From an uncultured Acetatifactor sp. (GTDB lineage Bacteria; Bacillota; Clostridia; Lachnospirales; Lachnospiraceae), in NCBI GenBank assembly GCA_910578185.1, contig CAJTPN010000003.1:65950-129949 (forward strand): a DNA stretch of 64,000 nt. The letters are read 5' to 3'. This document shows, piece by piece, positions 16,365 to 24,595 of the stretch; positions within the stretch are counted from its first letter, which is position 1, and each line of letters opens with the position of its first letter. Both the position numbers and the translations under genes were made by a program. The notes below the pieces were generated by a model that was not told the DNA's origin, did no database searches, and saw only the letters and a program-made list of their open reading frames with translations.

Positions 16365-16784
16365 CTACAAAAACGCTCCACACATTATGGAAACCGCAAC
16401 ACGATAAAACGACTTGATATCGTCCCCATTCTCTTTTCCGTTCTGGATATGTTTATATGCCTTTGCAACCGGATTTATCATATTTTTTTCGTCCTGTGCC
16501 AAGGCCACCCCATACTCTGTTTCTTTCCAGACATATCCTTTTCCGTATTGCCGCAGCAGAACCTCTCCCACATATATTCCGAAAATACTGGCATAGGAAT
16601 TGATATGATCCCTGATCAAACTTCCGTCTTTCTCCTGGTAAAGATATCGCTCATGATAACCATCCAATATGGTATCCACAATATCCATGCTCTCCTCGCT
16701 GAAATCCAGCGTTTTGCCATATGTTTCCGCCGCAATTTTCACTGCGGAGTCCACACAATAGCTTATCGTCTCACTCAAATTCAT
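16365..16784 (-). CDS. Hypothetical protein
   Basis: 139 residues from ATG 16784 (AGG 7 bases upstream); a longer frame to 16922 overlaps the preceding gene and is unlikely. The sequence is helical, without signal peptide. Readable stretches are LSETISYCVDSAVKIAAETYG, shortened here, and YVGEVLLRQYGKGYVW. It follows the coiled-coil gene at 16867 by 82 bases and may be co-transcribed with it. I do not recognise a family. It lies between the tRNA cluster and a phage remnant. Confidence 0.65.
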   Translation of the reverse strand: MNLSETISYCVDSAVKIAAETYGKTLDFSEESMDIVDTILDGYHERYLYQEKDGSLIRDHINSYASIFGIYVGEVLLRQYGKGYVWKETEYGVALAQDEKNMINPVAKAYKHIQNGKENGDDIKSFYRVAVSIMCGAFL

Positions 16785-16866
16785 ATATAAGCCTATCCTT
16801 TCCTGTAACTGCGTTTTTCCCAAAAAGCTTCTGTGGATTTTTACAAACGACGCCATATTTAATACA

Positions 16867-17469
16867 TTAATCCCCTGCTTGAATCCCCTCCGCAACAGCA
16901 GACGCCGATATGACCGATGCATCTACCACTTCCGGACCTTCCCATGTGGTCTGGGCGTTTTCTGCGGCATGCCTGGGATCGTCATATGTTTTTTCCCCCT
17001 CTTCCCCCCAAAGAGTATCATATTTCTCCCGCTTTTGCTGTTTCGCTATCGCCCCCACATTCTTAGCCGTCTGATACATCTCCATGCTGAATTCCATCAG
17101 TTTTTTCTCATCTGATGCAGGTACAATCGCCCCTCTCATCAGGCGTCGAGCCACTTCCATAATCTTTGCCATATCTTCCGCATAGTCTTGTGCCGCATCC
17201 TTTTGCTGTTCTGCAGCCGCCGCGTTCCAGCAGGCGCAATACCGTTCCGAAAGTTCGTTCAAATACTCCTGATACTCCTTCTGCTTCTGAGTTAATTTTT
17301 CCAATGTCAGTTCCAAGGCCGCTGCCTCCGAACAATATTCTTCCTTTCCCACTATGGAATCGTCCGCCCGAGAACGAAGGTATTTCAACTGCTTTGTCAG
17401 GGCAGCTTTCTGCATCTGATACGATTTAACCTGTTCTCTGTAGATTTGCTGTACTTCACTGATTTTCAT
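16867..17469 (-). CDS. Hypothetical coiled-coil protein
   Basis: 200 residues from ATG 17469 with GGAGG 6 bases upstream. Residues 1-75 form heptad-like helices rich in Gln, Lys and Glu (EVQQIYREQVKSYQMQKAAL), so a coiled coil is likely. The rest is helical and charged, ending in an Ala/Glu/Val-rich tail. No enzymatic motif or signal peptide is seen. The start overlaps the end of the broken antirepressor gene by a few bases. Confidence 0.65.
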   Translation of the reverse strand: MKISEVQQIYREQVKSYQMQKAALTKQLKYLRSRADDSIVGKEEYCSEAAALELTLEKLTQKQKEYQEYLNELSERYCACWNAAAAEQQKDAAQDYAEDMAKIMEVARRLMRGAIVPASDEKKLMEFSMEMYQTAKNVGAIAKQQKREKYDTLWGEEGEKTYDDPRHAAENAQTTWEGPEVVDASVISASAVAEGIQAGD

Positions 17470-17964
17470 ATCCAACCTCCTCCACCATTTGCCTTACTGT
17501 CAGATCATTAAAAACCTCCTCATTCCCTTTTCGTTTTACTGCTTCCACAGCTTTCAGTGCTTTGTTCTTCTCCCTTTCCTCTTTCAGCTTCTGCGCCACG
17601 CTGATAAGCAAGTCGGGATTGTCGAGAAGTTCATCTTCGGCATACATTCCATGCTTGCGGATTGAGGGGGGAGAACTTCACCCACAACCCAATCTTCAAA
17701 TTTTTCCGCCGATGGAAGTTTTGACCGCATAATCAAACAGTACATATCTCCCTCATTTATGTATGAGATTGACTGAATACCGCTAGATGTTGGGGTATCG
17801 TGTCTCACGCCCCCCTTACAGTACCTTGCGATTGCGTCTCTCGCAGTTGCATATCCTAACGCTGTCGCTACATCTGCCGCCACAAACCACGGTTCATTGT
17901 TGATTGTTATTGTTCGCACACTTCCAAACTCGGAATTTTCAAAAATCTGTAATTCATTCACCAT
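17456..17964 (-). pseudogene. BRO-N phage antirepressor, frameshifted
   Basis: The first frame (from 17964) has the BRO-N signature: IFENSEFGSVRTITINNEPW, then VAADVATALGYATARDAI and FEDWVVGEVLP. At a run of six G on the plus strand (17666-17671) the frame breaks. With five bases it would continue SIRKHGMYAEDELLDNP into the frame ending at 17456. BRO-N/ANT antirepressors switch phage lysogeny. The usual C-terminal ANT domain is absent; the protein ends after VRQMVEEVGYENQ. It is the clearest phage-derived gene of this island. Confidence 0.75.
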
Positions 17965-18222
17965 ACCTCCTATGATTCCATTCTATCAGAAGCCCGATAA
18001 CCATATGTACCAAGTTACATTGTGCCAATAAAGAATAAAATCATGCCAAGCGTTAGCTCTCGCTGTTTACCCATAAATCATAAACTGTCTGTAATACATC
18101 GTTTTCCATAACATCATTCTCTTATACTTGAATCTCCAAAGGAAAAGTGATATAGTATATTTATCATTTTCCCTTTGGGAGTGATTGATAGGGGTTGCTC
18201 GCTTTAGACGGTGGGGCAACTT

Positions 18223-18405
18223 CTATTTTTGTTCCTCTATTTCCTTTTCCACCATTCCGATACCTTTCATAATGGCATCTGTCCTAGTCATATTCAGCTT
18301 ATCAGCGCAATTTTGGATTCTTTCAGATTCCTCTTTTGTTATTCTGATATTCAAGTTGACATTTCTAGGGCTTTCTTTAGGTGGTCTGCCAGTTCTAGGG
18401 CTCAT
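18223..18405 (-). CDS. Ribbon-helix-helix DNA-binding protein
   Basis: 60 residues starting MSPRTGRPPKESPRNVNL, then NIRITKEESERIQNCADKL and TRTDAIMKGIGMVEKEI. The short beta-strand followed by two helices is the CopG/Arc-type RHH fold, and the GRPPKESPR arm is common in proteins of conjugative elements and phages. Two copies of a palindromic sequence in its own promoter suggest autorepression. It may control the partly decayed island around it. Confidence 0.8.
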   Translation of the reverse strand: MSPRTGRPPKESPRNVNLNIRITKEESERIQNCADKLNMTRTDAIMKGIGMVEKEIEEQK

Positions 18406-18421
18406 TTTATCACCCCACTTT

Positions 18422-18464
18422 CTGCGCGTGCAACAAGTATATTACTGCACGTGCAATATGTCAA
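18422..18464 (-). promoter_or_regulatory. Promoter with tandem operator of the RHH gene
   Basis: TTGACA (18464-18459), 17-base spacer, TATACT (18441-18436). A 12-base element TTGCAC(G)TGCAG lies in the spacer (18456-18445), and a second copy, TTGCACGCGCAG, lies just downstream of the -10 (18433-18422), 23 bases apart (about two helical turns). This is the arrangement expected for cooperative binding by RHH dimers. Confidence 0.75.
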
Positions 18465-18532
18465 GAGAGAAAATGATATTTTTTCAAACACACAAACTAT
18501 GAGATATTCAGTTGTCAAGGTACAATGTTGCC

Positions 18533-18979
18533 CTATTTCCCAATCCTCCTTAATTCCTTGTCAAAAATACTGAAAAAGTATCTCCTAATTCCATAAAAAT
18601 CTGTCCGGCAGTACGGTATCTGCTCCATTTCCTTCAGTTCCCATTTTATCCTAAGAGCGTCATAACTCTTATTTTCAGCTATAGACATTATTAAATATTC
18701 TGCTATCATTTCATTGGCTGTATTAGCCGCCTGCGAAGCGAGAGAGGTATATCTGCCGGACTGTATGTACTGCGTAAGCTGTCCGTAACGCTCTTCGGTG
18801 ATTCCGCAATGCTGCCATGAATGGCGGGGTGCTCCCGTCTGATGTGAGAGCTCAAAAATGCTCAGCTGGACGAATCCGCTATAATTATTACACGCTTCCT
18901 TCTTCCCTGTGCAATTTTTACGGTCGCAGCATGTTTTTAGACACGTCCTGCACAAACATCTGTTACATTTTCTGCGCAT
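18533..18979 (-). CDS. Hypothetical phage-type protein with N-terminal Cys cluster
   Basis: 148 residues from ATG 18979 (GGGAGG about 7 bases upstream). The N-terminus is packed with Cys: RRKCNRCLCRTCLKTCCDRK and CTGKKEAC, a likely zinc-binding knuckle. QLSIFE follows, then a helical domain (YIQSGRYTSLASQAANTANE) ending in FFSIFDKELRRIG. Proteins of this make-up occur in prophages of gut clostridia; the function is not known to me. It is divergent from the XRE regulator at 19089. Confidence 0.65.
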   Translation of the reverse strand: MRRKCNRCLCRTCLKTCCDRKNCTGKKEACNNYSGFVQLSIFELSHQTGAPRHSWQHCGITEERYGQLTQYIQSGRYTSLASQAANTANEMIAEYLIMSIAENKSYDALRIKWELKEMEQIPYCRTDFYGIRRYFFSIFDKELRRIGK

Positions 18980-19088
18980 TGCACCACCTCCCAAAAGATT
19001 TTCCAAAATCCCTCTTTCCTCCAAACGCTGCCCCATTGTACGGTACCTCTGTAACCATAAACTTTTTCTTAAAGAAAGGATTATACAT

Positions 19089-19439
19089 ATGATAACTTTT
19101 TCTAAAACACTAAAGCTTCTCCGCCTTCACAAAGGTCTGACGCAAAAGGAACTGGCCAGGCACCTGCATTTATCCTCCGGCACCATTTCAAACTATGAGA
19201 ACGGAGTACATGAGCCGGATTATGACACACTGATTCGGATTTCTGAATTCTTTGATGTATCCCCTGGCTTTCTGCTTGGCATTGATATTCCAAACGGTAT
19301 TCTATCAACTGATATTTATAATGGATATTGCGCAGGCAACATTTTTTATCTTCTTCCGTTCCTAAATGATGCAGACAGAGCAGGCATTGTGAATCACTTT
19401 CGTCTACTGGAAGAACTGCGGATCCCGTGGAAAAAATGA
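19089..19439 (+). CDS. XRE-family transcriptional regulator
   Basis: 116 residues starting MITFSKTLKLLRLHKGLTQK, with AAAGGA about 9 bases upstream. The helix-turn-helix (LTQKELARHLHLSSGTISNY) is followed by ENGVHEPDYDTLIRISEFFD and SPGFLLGID, the classic XRE/Cro-CI pattern. The C-terminal 50 residues are not a known sensor domain. It faces the Cys-cluster gene across a 109-bp divergent region and is probably the remaining repressor of a phage or mobile element. Confidence 0.9.
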   Translation: MITFSKTLKLLRLHKGLTQKELARHLHLSSGTISNYENGVHEPDYDTLIRISEFFDVSPGFLLGIDIPNGILSTDIYNGYCAGNIFYLLPFLNDADRAGIVNHFRLLEELRIPWKK

Positions 19440-19673
19440 TAACGAATCCCATTTAAAGTTCAGTAACGCTACAGTTTCCTCAAGCTTCCAATACAGGACG
19501 CGGCATGATTATCTTTCATTTCCAGCTTTTTATTCCCTGGCGCCAGCTGTTTGGCGCCGGAGATTTCCCTGACTGTCAATCAGCGCCTTTTTTAACCGGC
19601 ATATTCTCTGATGTACACAATTCCGGGAGATTTGCTTTGATCAGGGCCGGAGGCGCTCCTTTCTTTCACTCTT

Positions 19674-20792
19674 CTAGTAATCAAACAATCCCATCTGTCC
19701 ATCTACATTTGCTTTCTTTTTCTTCTCCTCTGCCATCCTGACTTTTTTATAAGCATTATATTTTCTTCGATACTCATAACTTTTCCCAAATATGTTCCAT
19801 GCTGCTTTCACAACATTTGGCTCATATGGCCGTATCAGTTCCAGATCATTAACCGCCTTATAGGAGATCGGGCATCCGCAGCACCCTGTCCTTGTAAGTC
19901 CGTAGACCTCATAAGCGTCGGAGTACCTGATTCCAAACTGTTTCTTGTACCATGCCTTATCCTTGTCTGTGACATAGCAAAGAGGCCTGAACCTATATTG
20001 CCCTTCACTGGTTTCTGTAAAGCATAGCGCTGTGTTGTCCTTGCGCGGGACGGCTCTCATGCCGCCTTCGTCCCGGCGTTCCCCTGTGATAATCATTTCA
20101 TAAGCTTTTTGCGCCTCGTGCGCCACCTGCTTCTTGCAATAGTCACAGCACTGTGCGCTGATTTGGAAATCCGGCGGGCATTCCCTTATGAAATCCAGCA
20201 TGTATTTTGAGGCGTTTATCACCAGCTGGATATCGGGCCTGGGCTCCCCGGCGGAGTTGCAGCAGCAGAGGAAATTGATTATGCTCTCGCATTTTGGATA
20301 TCTCTCACTCAGCTCCCGCCTCTTTGCCTCCTTATCCTCTGCCTGCGCATATTCATCAGCTATTGAGAGGGGTATTCCTTTTTTCTGCCATCCCTCAAGT
20401 CCTGCAGACATTATCTTTGACACAAACGGAACACCATGCTCCCTGACCGCCTGCACAATGCCCACCTTCGGCCTGACTTCCTCGATTTCCACTCTATATT
20501 TCTCTGCAGTCTCTTTTACATGTTCCTTTGTGGCTTTCATCTCTAATCCGGTATTGAAAAACACATACTTGACTGGTGGACGTGACGGTGTAATTTTCCG
20601 TACCGTTCCAATCATGTCAATCATGATGTCACTGTCCGCACCCCCAGAATAGGAACAGATAGCTTTCGGATGCTGCCGTGTTTTTGACCGCCGGTATTCC
20701 TGTGCCAGTTTTTTGATTCCAATATCTCCTTTGAGATACCGTTCCACAATTTCCAGCTTGAGTTCTGCGGAATATATTTTTCTTCCAGACAT
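19674..20792 (-). CDS. PAPS-reductase-like protein with a transposase-type HTH at its N-terminus
   Basis: 372 residues from ATG 20792 (GGGG 8 bases upstream). Residues 1-35 (MSGRKIYSAELKLEIVERYL, KGDIGIKKLAQEY) match the helix-turn-helix of IS3-type transposase OrfA. From about residue 48, SYSGGADSDIM is the PP-loop of the PAPS reductase/adenine-nucleotide alpha-hydrolase superfamily, followed by paired Cys (CCCCNSAG, AQCCDYCKK, GLTRTGCCGCP) that may hold a metal cluster. Such PP-loop proteins occur in phages and DNA-modification (phosphorothioate-like) contexts; the exact role is open. The transposase-like N-terminus probably arose by fusion with an insertion sequence. Confidence 0.75.
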   Translation of the reverse strand: MSGRKIYSAELKLEIVERYLKGDIGIKKLAQEYRRSKTRQHPKAICSYSGGADSDIMIDMIGTVRKITPSRPPVKYVFFNTGLEMKATKEHVKETAEKYRVEIEEVRPKVGIVQAVREHGVPFVSKIMSAGLEGWQKKGIPLSIADEYAQAEDKEAKRRELSERYPKCESIINFLCCCNSAGEPRPDIQLVINASKYMLDFIRECPPDFQISAQCCDYCKKQVAHEAQKAYEMIITGERRDEGGMRAVPRKDNTALCFTETSEGQYRFRPLCYVTDKDKAWYKKQFGIRYSDAYEVYGLTRTGCCGCPISYKAVNDLELIRPYEPNVVKAAWNIFGKSYEYRRKYNAYKKVRMAEEKKKKANVDGQMGLFDY

Positions 20793-20798
20793 AGAAAT

Positions 20799-20842
20799 AA
20801 CCCCTTTCATTAGACTTTCATTTTTGTCTAATAAAAGGGGTT
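20799..20842 (-). promoter_or_regulatory. Hairpin covering the ribosome site of the PAPS-reductase-like gene
   Basis: 17-base arms (20799-20815 and 20826-20842) pair with one wobble around a 10-base loop. The 3' arm on the minus strand contains the AAAGGGG used as ribosome site, so the stem could block translation. It may also be the terminal repeat of the insertion that supplied the transposase-like N-terminus. Confidence 0.55.
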
Positions 20843-20891
20843 CACTTCAATTTTACTAGAAAACCTTGGATTTGCGGCTATAATACGTCAA

Positions 20892-20966
20892 TCGGGGTGA
20901 CAAGATTCGAACTTGCGACCTCCTGGTCCCAAACCAGGCGCTCTAGCCAAGCTGAGCCACACCCCG
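20892..20966 (-). tRNA. tRNA-Pro (anticodon UGG)
   Basis: A 75-nt cloverleaf with acceptor CGGGGTG/CACCCCG, anticodon loop TTTGGGA between CCTGG and CCAGG, T-loop AGTTCGAATCT and discriminator A. It borders the phage-like island. Confidence 0.95.
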
Positions 20967-21007
20967 TAACATAAACACACTGCCTGTAGGCAATCAGATA
21001 TATTGGT

Positions 21008-21037
21008 ATTATAACGCACTGTTTCTTCCAATGTCAA
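21008..21037 (-). promoter_or_regulatory. Promoter of tRNA-Pro
   Basis: TTGACA (21037-21032), 18-base spacer, TATAAT (21013-21008) on the minus strand, 42 bases upstream of the tRNA. Confidence 0.85.
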
Positions 21038-21043
21038 GAAAAA

Positions 21044-21517
21044 TTATATGTATTTTATGGTAAAATTCAACTTCTTTCCCTCCACCTCCATAATGGCATA
21101 CGACGGCCGATGCCCGTCCTGCCTGGGATAGGATATACTTCCCGGATTGACGGCAATTACACCTCCTTCCCTGTCGATTACAGGCCTGTGGGTATGTCCA
21201 TACAGCACAATGTCCATCCCTTTTGCTACCGCTTCTCTTTTCAATGTTTCATTTCCCATGGATACATAGTAATTATGTCCATGAGTCACCCATATCTTAA
21301 ACCCCTCTATCTCAAGCTCTAACTCTCTGGGTAAGCGGGAAAAAAAGTCATTATTCCCCGGCACGATCCTCAATGGACACCCCGCTGCTCTGGACAACTC
21401 TTCCTCGCAGCCCTCCGAATCTCCACAGTGGATTACCATATCAGGAACCTGCTTGCGAACAATCTGAAAATAATTGTCGTTTCTTCTATGTGTATCGCTG
21501 ACAATCAATATCTTCAT
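21044..21517 (-). CDS. YfcE/MJ0936-type metallophosphodiesterase
   Basis: 157 residues with the calcineurin-like metal motifs in order: SDTHR, HCGDSEG, PGNND, THGHNY and YGHTHRP. The last part, AVNPGSISYPR, is typical of the small YfcE/MJ0936 phosphodiesterases. The start overlaps the rdgB stop (ATGA), a pairing seen in many Firmicutes. Substrates of the family are phosphodiesters such as cyclic nucleotides; the natural one is uncertain. Confidence 0.9.
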   Translation of the reverse strand: MKILIVSDTHRRNDNYFQIVRKQVPDMVIHCGDSEGCEEELSRAAGCPLRIVPGNNDFFSRLPRELELEIEGFKIWVTHGHNYYVSMGNETLKREAVAKGMDIVLYGHTHRPVIDREGGVIAVNPGSISYPRQDGHRPSYAIMEVEGKKLNFTIKYI

Positions 21518-22095
21518 AGCTTCCCTAATTCCTCTTTCATAAGCCCAAGTGCCTTCCCCCTGTGACTAATCCTATTTTTTTCCGCCTCGCCAAGTTCCGC
21601 TGTGGTCTTTCCAATCTCCGGCACAAAAAAAATGGGATCGTAGCCAAAACCATTGTCGCCTTTTTCCTCATATCCGATTCTGCCTTCTATTGCGGCTCTT
21701 ACGGTCAACTCTCTTCCGCCAGGCAATACTGCGGCTATTGCGCACACAAATCTGGCAGTACGCTTTTCCTCCGGTACTCCTTCCAGACGGCTAATCAAAT
21801 TAGCATTTTTCACTCGGTATGACGTATCCTCCCCCATGTACCTTGCGGAATAAACACCGGGCTCCCCGTTAAGCCAGTCAATTTCCAGCCCGGAATCATC
21901 CGCCAGCACCAAGTCTTGTGTATGTACAGCCACGGCCCTGGCCTTGATCAGTGCATTCTCCTCATAGGTCTGGCCATTCTCCTCAACATTTATTTCAATC
22001 CCCGCCTCTTTCATGGAGTAAATTTCCCGGCAGAAATCTGCCATGATCGTCCTGATCTCCTTCATTTTACCTTCGTTCCCCGTGGCAAATATCAT
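21514..22095 (-). CDS. rdgB: XTP/dITP pyrophosphatase (RdgB/HAM1)
   Basis: 193 residues. The start MIFATGNEGKMKEI, LADDSGLEIDWLNGEPGVYS ARY, EGRIGYEEKGDNGFGYDPIF and the end ISHRGKAL are the family hallmarks. It hydrolyses dITP, XTP and other non-canonical purine triphosphates, keeping them out of DNA and RNA. It is translationally coupled to the phosphodiesterase gene. Length matches the family. Confidence 0.95.
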   Translation of the reverse strand: MIFATGNEGKMKEIRTIMADFCREIYSMKEAGIEINVEENGQTYEENALIKARAVAVHTQDLVLADDSGLEIDWLNGEPGVYSARYMGEDTSYRVKNANLISRLEGVPEEKRTARFVCAIAAVLPGGRELTVRAAIEGRIGYEEKGDNGFGYDPIFFVPEIGKTTAELGEAEKNRISHRGKALGLMKEELGKL

Positions 22096-22235
22096 CTGTT
22101 CCTCCTCCCGTCCATCCTATCCAATCTTCCTGATCACCTTTATCTCACATCGCCGCATACAAATGTATGCCAAGCCCCATTGTAACGAAGGCTTAACACC
22201 GCCTATGCAAAGGGGTGGGGCAAGCTTTCCTGCCA

Positions 22236-23393
22236 TTAGTCTACGGCTGCCTTCTTTGCCTTTGGCTTAGGCCCCAGAAACTGATAATAATATGTCTTCA
22301 TCATTCCATTATATATCTTACGATTTTTATCCGCCTTGCGCCCGATATCCCGTTCCGCATTCTCATAAGCCGTAATTAAATACATACTCCAGGAATCAAG
22401 GGCCTGATACCGTTGGCCAATGATTTGATATAAAGCAGGCAGCTCTTCTTTGTCCTGGAGACGTTCCCCATAAGGGGGATTGGTGATCAAAAAACCATAC
22501 TTTTTAGGATGACTGAGTTGGTCAACTCCTCGTCTTTGAAAATGAATCAGCTGATCTACGCCTGCAAGCCGAGCGTTTTCCCGGGCAATACCAACCATCT
22601 TATCATCGATATCATAACCCTGAATATCCGGTTTCACATCTGTCTGCACCAGATCTCCCGCTTCCTCAAAAGCATCACGCCATATGTCTTCTCCGATCAC
22701 CTGTCCCCATCCTTGGGCAAGATAATTTCTATTCATCCCCGGAGCAATATTTGCCGCCATCATGGCCGCTTCTATGGGGATCGTACCACCCCCGCAAAAT
22801 GGATCCACCAAAATCCGGCTGCCGTTCCAAGGCGTCAGCATAATCAACGCTGCCGCCAGATTTTCCGCGATGGGCGCCTTAACCGTCAGCTTACGATATC
22901 CTCTTTTATGTAAGGATTCCCCTGTGGTATCCAGTCCCACCGTAACCTGATCCTTCATCAGGAACACTCTCACCGGAAAACGCTCACCCTCCTCCGCAAA
23001 CCAATTCACATGATATACTTCCTTCAGCCGCTCCACCATTGCCTTCTTCATGACTGCCTGAATATCCGAAGGGCTGAAAAGCTTTGATTTGACACTGGCC
23101 GCCTTCGCCACCCAGAATTTCCCGTCGGATGCTATATATTCCTCCCACGGAAGACTCTTGGTCCCCTGATATAATTCTTCAAATGTCTCCGCAGGAAAAC
23201 TTCCGACCTTGATCAGAATCCGCTCCGCCGTCCGCAAAAAAATATTGGCGCGGCACACAGCTTCTTCATCTCCCAAAAAAGTCACCCTGCCGTCGGCCAC
23301 TTCCGTAATATCATATCCCAAATCGTCTATTTCCCTTTTCAGTACCGCTTCGACACCAAAATGACAGGGAGCGATCAATTCAAACTTCCTCAT
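22236..23393 (-). CDS. THUMP-domain 23S rRNA (guanine-N2)-methyltransferase, RlmL/YpsC type
   Basis: 385 residues from ATG 23393, selected for GAGG 5 bases upstream; a further upstream ATG (23414) is weaker. The N-terminal FELIAPCHFGVEAVLKREI and the THUMP region precede a Rossmann methyltransferase with DPFCGGGTIPIEAA (SAM site) and NPPYGERL (catalytic NPPY). The RlmL group methylates G2445 of 23S rRNA in E. coli; the Firmicutes YpsC homologues are thought to act similarly. Lys-rich C-terminus. Confidence 0.9.
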   Translation of the reverse strand: MRKFELIAPCHFGVEAVLKREIDDLGYDITEVADGRVTFLGDEEAVCRANIFLRTAERILIKVGSFPAETFEELYQGTKSLPWEEYIASDGKFWVAKAASVKSKLFSPSDIQAVMKKAMVERLKEVYHVNWFAEEGERFPVRVFLMKDQVTVGLDTTGESLHKRGYRKLTVKAPIAENLAAALIMLTPWNGSRILVDPFCGGGTIPIEAAMMAANIAPGMNRNYLAQGWGQVIGEDIWRDAFEEAGDLVQTDVKPDIQGYDIDDKMVGIARENARLAGVDQLIHFQRRGVDQLSHPKKYGFLITNPPYGERLQDKEELPALYQIIGQRYQALDSWSMYLITAYENAERDIGRKADKNRKIYNGMMKTYYYQFLGPKPKAKKAAVD

Positions 23394-23522
23394 TTTCACC
23401 TCATCATATGCCATACAGACTTTTCTTCCGCTACCGGACATACATCTGCGGCGCAGCTTCCATGTATTCTTTCTAACCAGTATACCTTCTTTTTTACAAT
23501 ATGTAAATAGATAAAAACGAAT

Positions 23523-23552
23523 AGGGACACCGCTGTATGCAGCAGTGTCCCT
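23523..23552 (-). terminator. Terminator after the Asn-rich peptide gene
   Basis: On the minus strand AGGGACACTGCTG and CAGCGGTGTCCCT pair around CATA, followed by ATTCGTTTTTATC. It lies 15 bases after the stop codon. Confidence 0.88.
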
Positions 23553-23567
23553 GTTCCCAGAATTACC

Positions 23568-23723
23568 TTAGAAGTTCTTGTTCTGATTGTTCTTGTTCTG
23601 GTTCTGGTTATTCTGGTTGTTGTTCTTATTCTGGTTGTTGTTCTGGTTGTTCTGATTCTGGTTGCTGTTCTTGCAGTTTTCAGAATTGTTTGTGCTGTTG
23701 TTGTAATTATTATTGTTGTCCAT
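23568..23723 (-). CDS. Asparagine-rich small protein (51 aa)
   Basis: Starts MDNNNNYNNSTNNSENCK at 23723 with GAGG about 7 bases upstream and ends before a good terminator. Of 51 residues, 29 are Asn, 8 Gln and 4 Lys. The repeats are built on N-Q and N-K and there is one Cys. Complete signals on both sides support a real gene despite low complexity. A frame extending to 23852 lacks a ribosome site. The protein must be disordered; Asn-rich small proteins are known as spore-associated in some Firmicutes, but this is only a suggestion. Confidence 0.7.
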   Translation of the reverse strand: MDNNNNYNNSTNNSENCKNSNQNQNNQNNNQNKNNNQNNQNQNKNNQNKNF

Positions 23724-23846
23724 TTTTTTCCTCACATCCTGCCGCCGCAGCGGCGATCCAAATTGATTATCAGTTACAGGAGTAGTATGGCAAAAACGCA
23801 CAAAAAATATGCCCATCAGAATTAGTACTTTAGTACTATTATCATA

Positions 23847-23875
23847 TTGCATATTTTTGGCAGTCGTAGTATACT
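23847..23875 (+). promoter_or_regulatory. Possible plus-strand promoter
   Basis: TTGCAT (23847-23852), 17 bases, TATACT (23870-23875). It would drive a short transcript ending at the terminator 23938-23977. Confidence 0.4.
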
Positions 23876-23881
23876 GAGATA

Positions 23882-23977
23882 GTAAACAGATTTACTTTTT
23901 TTCTGTTTATCCCCCTTTATATATTTATACTCCCCTCAAGACGGGCTATTGGTTTCCCCCAATGGCTCGTCTTTTTT
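23882..23977 (+). ncRNA. Candidate small RNA ending in a strong terminator
   Basis: Between a plausible promoter and a plus-oriented terminator (AAGACGGGCTATTGG pairing with CCAATGGCTCGTCTT, then TTTTTT, 23938-23977) lie about 55 bases without an ORF. All neighbouring genes are on the minus strand, so this terminator needs a plus-strand transcript to make sense. No known RNA family is recognised. Confidence 0.35.
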
Positions 23978-24096
23978 ATCTGATCGTATCAACCGACTCT
24001 GTGAGCAGTCAGCTCCAAAATACAATTACATAATTCATGGACGTGATGGATGGAACATAGATTTTGAAGTGCGGAATCTATTGGCAGCAAGTACGC

Positions 24097-24552
24097 TCAA
24101 TTCATCCAGTCACGAAATACTTTGACAAAGAATAACACCAGCATTATGGGCAATATAATGGGCAAAATAGCGGAGATGAAAGAAAACACCGCGCTTAACA
24201 CCAAAATCAAGATCAAAATGGCAAGAATAAGCCAGATCCATATCGGTACTCCCGCCCCACCTTGTAAACGCCTTTTTGTCTCTTGCTCCCTGCCCATGCC
24301 GAAATTCTGTGCGGCAGCTCTGCCGCTGTTTTCCGCAGCCCCTTCTCTGCTTCCGCCCCTTGTCTCCACAATCGTACGAGCTATCAGTCTGGGATCCCCC
24401 AAAGAGACAAGCACTTCCTCTTCGCTTCTTCCCTTGCGAATCTCCGTATTAATATAGTCCTCATAAAAACGCACATTTTCCATTATCTGTCCCGAAGAAA
24501 GCCTGCCGGTTAAGGCGTCCCGTAACTTATCCAAAAATTCCAGTTTTGTCAT
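24097..24552 (-). CDS. HAAS/DUF1700-type membrane protein
   Basis: 151 residues from ATG 24552 (GGAG 6 bases upstream; ATG 24564 is an alternative). The N-terminal LEFLDKLRDALTGRLSSG and FYEDYINTEIRKGRSEEEVL resemble the HAAS domain, and LGDPRLIARTIVETR matches its end. A charged linker precedes a C-terminal hairpin of two hydrophobic segments (PIWIWLILAILILILVLSAV). No PadR gene is adjacent, unlike the copy at 7645. The role is unknown. Confidence 0.75.
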   Translation of the reverse strand: MTKLEFLDKLRDALTGRLSSGQIMENVRFYEDYINTEIRKGRSEEEVLVSLGDPRLIARTIVETRGGSREGAAENSGRAAAQNFGMGREQETKRRLQGGAGVPIWIWLILAILILILVLSAVFSFISAILPIILPIMLVLFFVKVFRDWMN

Positions 24553-24595
24553 ATCATTCTCCATTTTCAACGTCTCCAACATATAGCCTGCGGCG

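Noticed and set aside
23537..23785. Plus-strand frame rich in Cys and Ser (CCSYSGCCSGCSDSGCC)
   Set aside because: It is the antisense of the Asn-rich gene; the Cys and Ser come from the complementary codons, and there is no promoter or ribosome site.
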